Part shown: positions 6,620-8,625 of the stretch, piece after piece
Layout of the letters: the number at the start of each line of letters is the position of its first letter
Position numbering within the stretch: the stretch's first letter is position 1
Assembly: GCA_948471335.1 (NCBI GenBank)
Contig: CAOKRZ010000037.1
Span: 1-8,625 of the forward strand
DNA from: an uncultured Christensenella sp.
GTDB lineage: Bacteria; Bacillota; Clostridia; Christensenellales; UBA1242
Direction: 5' to 3'
Length of the DNA stretch: 8,625 nucleotides
Notes under the pieces: generated by a model
Seen by the model: only the letters and a program-made list of their open reading frames with translations
What the model was told of the DNA's origin: nothing
Database searches by the model: none
Made by a program: the position numbers and the translations under genes

Positions 6620-7642
6620 CTACCTCCTGCTTACTATGTTTTTAACTTTACTTGTAATATACTCTGCTCTCACGCGCTTTTCCTCTATTTTAGCGAAATT
6701 TTCGTTAACATCAGCGAAGTTAAAAATCTCAAGCAAATACGCCGAGCCGCACTCATGATACAATTTCAAGTATGCTTTTTCATCGAGTATTTCCATTTTC
6801 CCAATTTCGCATACAAGTTTCAGCTTTGAAAGCAGTTCCATACACTCTTTTTCTTCAAGCATATGAGCGCTAGTTAAAATCGCATAAGCGCGCTGACCAT
6901 CATCAAGAACTTTATCACGCTCTGAAATCAAAAGTCTTTCAATCAATATTTTCTCATTTTTGCAAACGTTATAAATAAATTCCATAACTTTATCTATGAT
7001 TTCTTCTTCACTAAGTCCCAAAGAGCCTTGATTTGAAATCTGATAAAAACTACCAATTGCGCCACTTCCTTCGCCATAGATGCCACGGACTGTAAGCCCA
7101 GAGCGCCCTGCCTCGTCAATAAGATCGCCAATCTTGCCATAGAACTCATGCGCTGGCAAAAACAGCATAACGGAAGCACGCATACCTGTGCCAAGGTTTG
7201 ACGGGCTTGCCGTGATAAATCCAAGTTCTTCATCAAATGCAATGTCAAGATTTTTGATAATGTCATTGTCAATTTTTCTTATATATCTATAGGCTTTAAG
7301 GAGGTTAAACCCAGGGAAAATGCACTGCTCACGAATGTGATCTTCTTCGTTCAGCATAACGATAACGCTTTCATCTTCGCTTATAGCAACGCTTGAAATG
7401 TCTTTATTTTCAATAAGTTCACGGCTTATAAGATGCTGCTCAAAAAGCGCTTCGCATTCGTTTAAAGATAAGTCTTTAAGTGACATAAAATTGAAAAGGT
7501 CATACTTTTCCAAAATTTTACGAACTTCACATGCAATGAAATTTGCGTCTTCACTGTTTTGTTTGGTGTAAAATTTAAAGCCCGATACATTCCTTGCAAG
7601 CCTTATGCGAGAGGAAATTGCGATGCTAGCGAATTCTTCCAT
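6620..7642 (-). CDS. mcsB: McsB-type protein-arginine kinase, variant active site
   Basis: This 340-residue phosphagen-kinase-fold protein would phosphorylate arginines, marking proteins for ClpC. Conserved elements are the ATP-binding SSRIRLARN (10-18), the acidic loop LNEEDHIR (97-104), NLGTGMRASVM (149-159) and VRGIYGEGS (185-193, Glu191 equivalent to Glu212 of B. subtilis). The reactive Cys (B. subtilis Cys167, in TSCPTN) is Ser146 here (TASPSN; codon AGC at 7207-7205). The C-terminal RDxxRA phosphoarginine-sensing motif is replaced by EKRVRA (321-326). The N-terminus is about 17 residues shorter than in B. subtilis. I chose ATG 7642 because AAGGAGG (7653-7647) lies 4 nt upstream and the kinase homology begins at once. 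In-frame ATGs at 7672 and farther would only add sequence overlapping the zinc-finger gene. The gene overlaps that upstream gene by 17 nt and ends 6 nt before clpC. Confidence 0.92.
   Translation of the reverse strand: MEEFASIAISSRIRLARNVSGFKFYTKQNSEDANFIACEVRKILEKYDLFNFMSLKDLSLNECEALFEQHLISRELIENKDISSVAISEDESVIVMLNEEDHIREQCIFPGFNLLKAYRYIRKIDNDIIKNLDIAFDEELGFITASPSNLGTGMRASVMLFLPAHEFYGKIGDLIDEAGRSGLTVRGIYGEGSGAIGSFYQISNQGSLGLSEEEIIDKVMEFIYNVCKNEKILIERLLISERDKVLDDGQRAYAILTSAHMLEEKECMELLSKLKLVCEIGKMEILDEKAYLKLYHECGSAYLLEIFNFADVNENFAKIEEKRVRAEYITSKVKNIVSRR
6622..6628 (-). promoter_or_regulatory. clpC ribosome binding site overlapping mcsB stop
   Basis: AGGAGGT is a complete anti-16S match located 8 nt before the clpC ATG. 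Its last base falls within the mcsB stop codon (TAG, 6622-6620), so a ribosome terminating on mcsB covers this site. This arrangement favours translational coupling of kinase and unfoldase. Confidence 0.8.
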
Positions 7643-7793
7643 TTCCCCTCCTTCCCTTGTGTTTTTTGCCATTATAAAGACCTTTGACGGCATTTTTGAG
7701 CTCTTCAATTTCTTGATAGCAATGCTCGCAGCCAACAAATCCTGTCTGCAAAATCTCCTTATAGCTTGTGTGACAATATGGACAAGTGTTCAT
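7626..7793 (-). CDS. mcsA: minimal McsA-like single zinc-finger protein
   Basis: This 55-residue reading frame runs from ATG 7793 to TAG 7628-7626. It has two CxxC pairs, CPYC (4-7) and CEHC (22-25), 14 residues apart, followed by CYQEIEEL and a basic tail GKKHKGRRG (42-50). This matches the second zinc-binding module of McsA, where CPKC...GCSECY is followed by a helix and a Lys/Arg-rich stretch. Full McsA is about 180 residues, with two zinc modules and a UVR coiled coil; the first module and the UVR part are absent here. McsA activates the McsB kinase, and the position just before mcsB supports the same role. AAAAGGAA (7809-7802) lies 8 nt upstream within the end of tex. The start is 5 nt after the tex stop, and the 3' end overlaps mcsB by 17 nt. 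The identification rests on motif plus synteny. Confidence 0.82.
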   Translation of the reverse strand: MNTCPYCHTSYKEILQTGFVGCEHCYQEIEELKNAVKGLYNGKKHKGRRGNGRIR

Positions 7794-7798
7794 TTAAG

Positions 7799-8625
7799 TT
7801 ATTCCTTTTCGATTCCTTTCATTGTGAGTGAAATTCTCTTCTTTGCAACATCAACTGAAAGCACTTTGACTTCCACGCGGTCGCCAACTTTAAGCGCTTC
7901 AGATGGATGCTTAATAAATGAATCTGAAATCTGTGAAATATGCACAAGTCCGTCTTGATGCACGCCGATATCGACAAACGCACCAAAGTCAACAACGTTG
8001 CGGACAGTGCCCAAAATAATCATTCCTTCCTTTAAGTCTTCAAGTGAAAGAAGGTCACTTCTAAGCACAGGTTTTGGCATACTTTCGCGGATGTCGCGAC
8101 CTGGTTTTAAAAGTTCTTTAACGATATCTTCAAGAGTTGGCACACCAATACCGCACTCTTTTGCAACCTTATCTTGTCCCATTGCATTGACAAGATTTGG
8201 AAGCTCTGCAAGATTGCCACTCTTTACATCGCTTTCACTAAGTTTAAAAAGTGAAAGAAGTTTTCTTGTTGCGTCATAGCTTTCTGGGTGAACTGATGTG
8301 TTGTCAAGGATTTCATCCCCTCCAGCCACGCGCAAGAAACCTGCGCACTGCTCATAAGCTTTTGGTCCAAGTTTAGACACTTCCAAAAGCTCTTGCCTAT
8401 TCTTAATTCCCTTGTTTTTCGCCCTGAATGCAACGATATTTTTTGCGATTGACATGTTGAGCCCTGAAACGTATGAAAGAAGGCTTGGAGATGCTGTGTT
8501 AAGGTCAACTCCAACACTGTTTACACAGTCTTCAACCACGCCAGAAAGCACTTCTGTAAGGCGATTTTGAGGCATATCGTGCTGATATTGTCCAACGCCG
8601 ATTGATTTCACGTCAATCTTGATAA
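7799..8625 (-). CDS. tex: Tex-type transcription accessory protein, C-terminal part
   Basis: The frame is open to the right edge, so only about 274 C-terminal residues of a protein usually near 720-780 long are visible. The first part carries the Tex hallmark SIGVGQYQHD just inside the edge, then EDCVNSVGVDLNTAS and the helix-hairpin-helix region ending in LGPKAYEQCAGFLRV. The last 75 residues (8026-7802) form an S1 RNA-binding domain: GTVRNVVDFGAFVDIG, DGLVHISQIS, VGDRVEVKVLSVD and the ISLTMK end. Tex/Spt6-like proteins bind nucleic acid and associate with transcription. The GTG at 8611 is internal, not a start, because homology continues upstream of it. The stop lies 5 nt before the small mcsA-like gene, so tex is the upstream member of the mcsA-mcsB-clpC operon as far as the window shows. 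Its promoter lies outside. Confidence 0.95.
   Translation of the reverse strand, partial: IKIDVKSIGVGQYQHDMPQNRLTEVLSGVVEDCVNSVGVDLNTASPSLLSYVSGLNMSIAKNIVAFRAKNKGIKNRQELLEVSKLGPKAYEQCAGFLRVAGGDEILDNTSVHPESYDATRKLLSLFKLSESDVKSGNLAELPNLVNAMGQDKVAKECGIGVPTLEDIVKELLKPGRDIRESMPKPVLRSDLLSLEDLKEGMIILGTVRNVVDFGAFVDIGVHQDGLVHISQISDSFIKHPSEALKVGDRVEVKVLSVDVAKKRISLTMKGIEKE

Noticed and set aside
7643..7738. N-terminal extension of mcsB to 7738
   Set aside because: The added residues do not resemble the McsB N-terminus and overlap the zinc-finger frame. ATG 7642 has AAGGAGG 4 nt upstream and leads directly into the kinase motif.

Overview
The window looks like a low-GC Firmicutes chromosome, most likely an uncultured clostridial lineage. 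The evidence is an A/T-rich sequence, strong AGGAGG-type ribosome binding sites, sigma-A promoters, short intrinsic terminators, and the Firmicutes-type set McsA/McsB/ClpC plus a long-form ribosome hibernation factor. Reading frames are consistent with the standard bacterial code. No rRNA, tRNA, CRISPR array, insertion sequence or phage gene was found.

Left part (1-3210): three single-gene plus-strand units. Each has its own recognisable promoter and an intrinsic terminator. They are rpsT (ribosomal protein S20), a fused membrane/ATPase ABC transporter whose promoter sits so close to its ATG that the mRNA should be leaderless, and an uncharacterised protein in which I see a transglutaminase-like Cys-His-Asp signature. 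At the extreme left edge a short minus-strand frame may be the start of a divergent gene.

Right part (3211-8625): a co-directional minus-strand cluster, read in the order tex (3' part only) - a tiny mcsA-like gene - mcsB - clpC - hpf - a 113-residue protein with a tandem internal repeat. Tex, the small zinc-finger protein, McsB and ClpC are tightly packed (5-nt gap, 17-nt overlap, 6-nt gap), so they should be co-transcribed and partly translationally coupled. The hpf pair has its own promoter but no visible terminator separates it from clpC. A bidirectional hairpin closes the convergent junction at about 3182-3212.

The most interesting part is the protein-arginine-phosphorylation module. In the classical arrangement ctsR-mcsA-mcsB-clpC, McsA (about 180 residues) activates the arginine kinase McsB, and phosphoarginine-tagged proteins dock on ClpC for ClpP degradation. 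Here tex occupies the ctsR position and no CtsR operator is seen. McsA is reduced to 55 residues carrying only one four-cysteine zinc finger. McsB has Ser in place of the reactive phosphagen-kinase Cys and has lost its RDxxRA allosteric motif. ClpC nevertheless keeps both phosphoarginine-binding Glu residues and a ClpP-docking tripeptide. This reads as a stripped-down, possibly differently regulated version of the pathway, next to ribosome hibernation.
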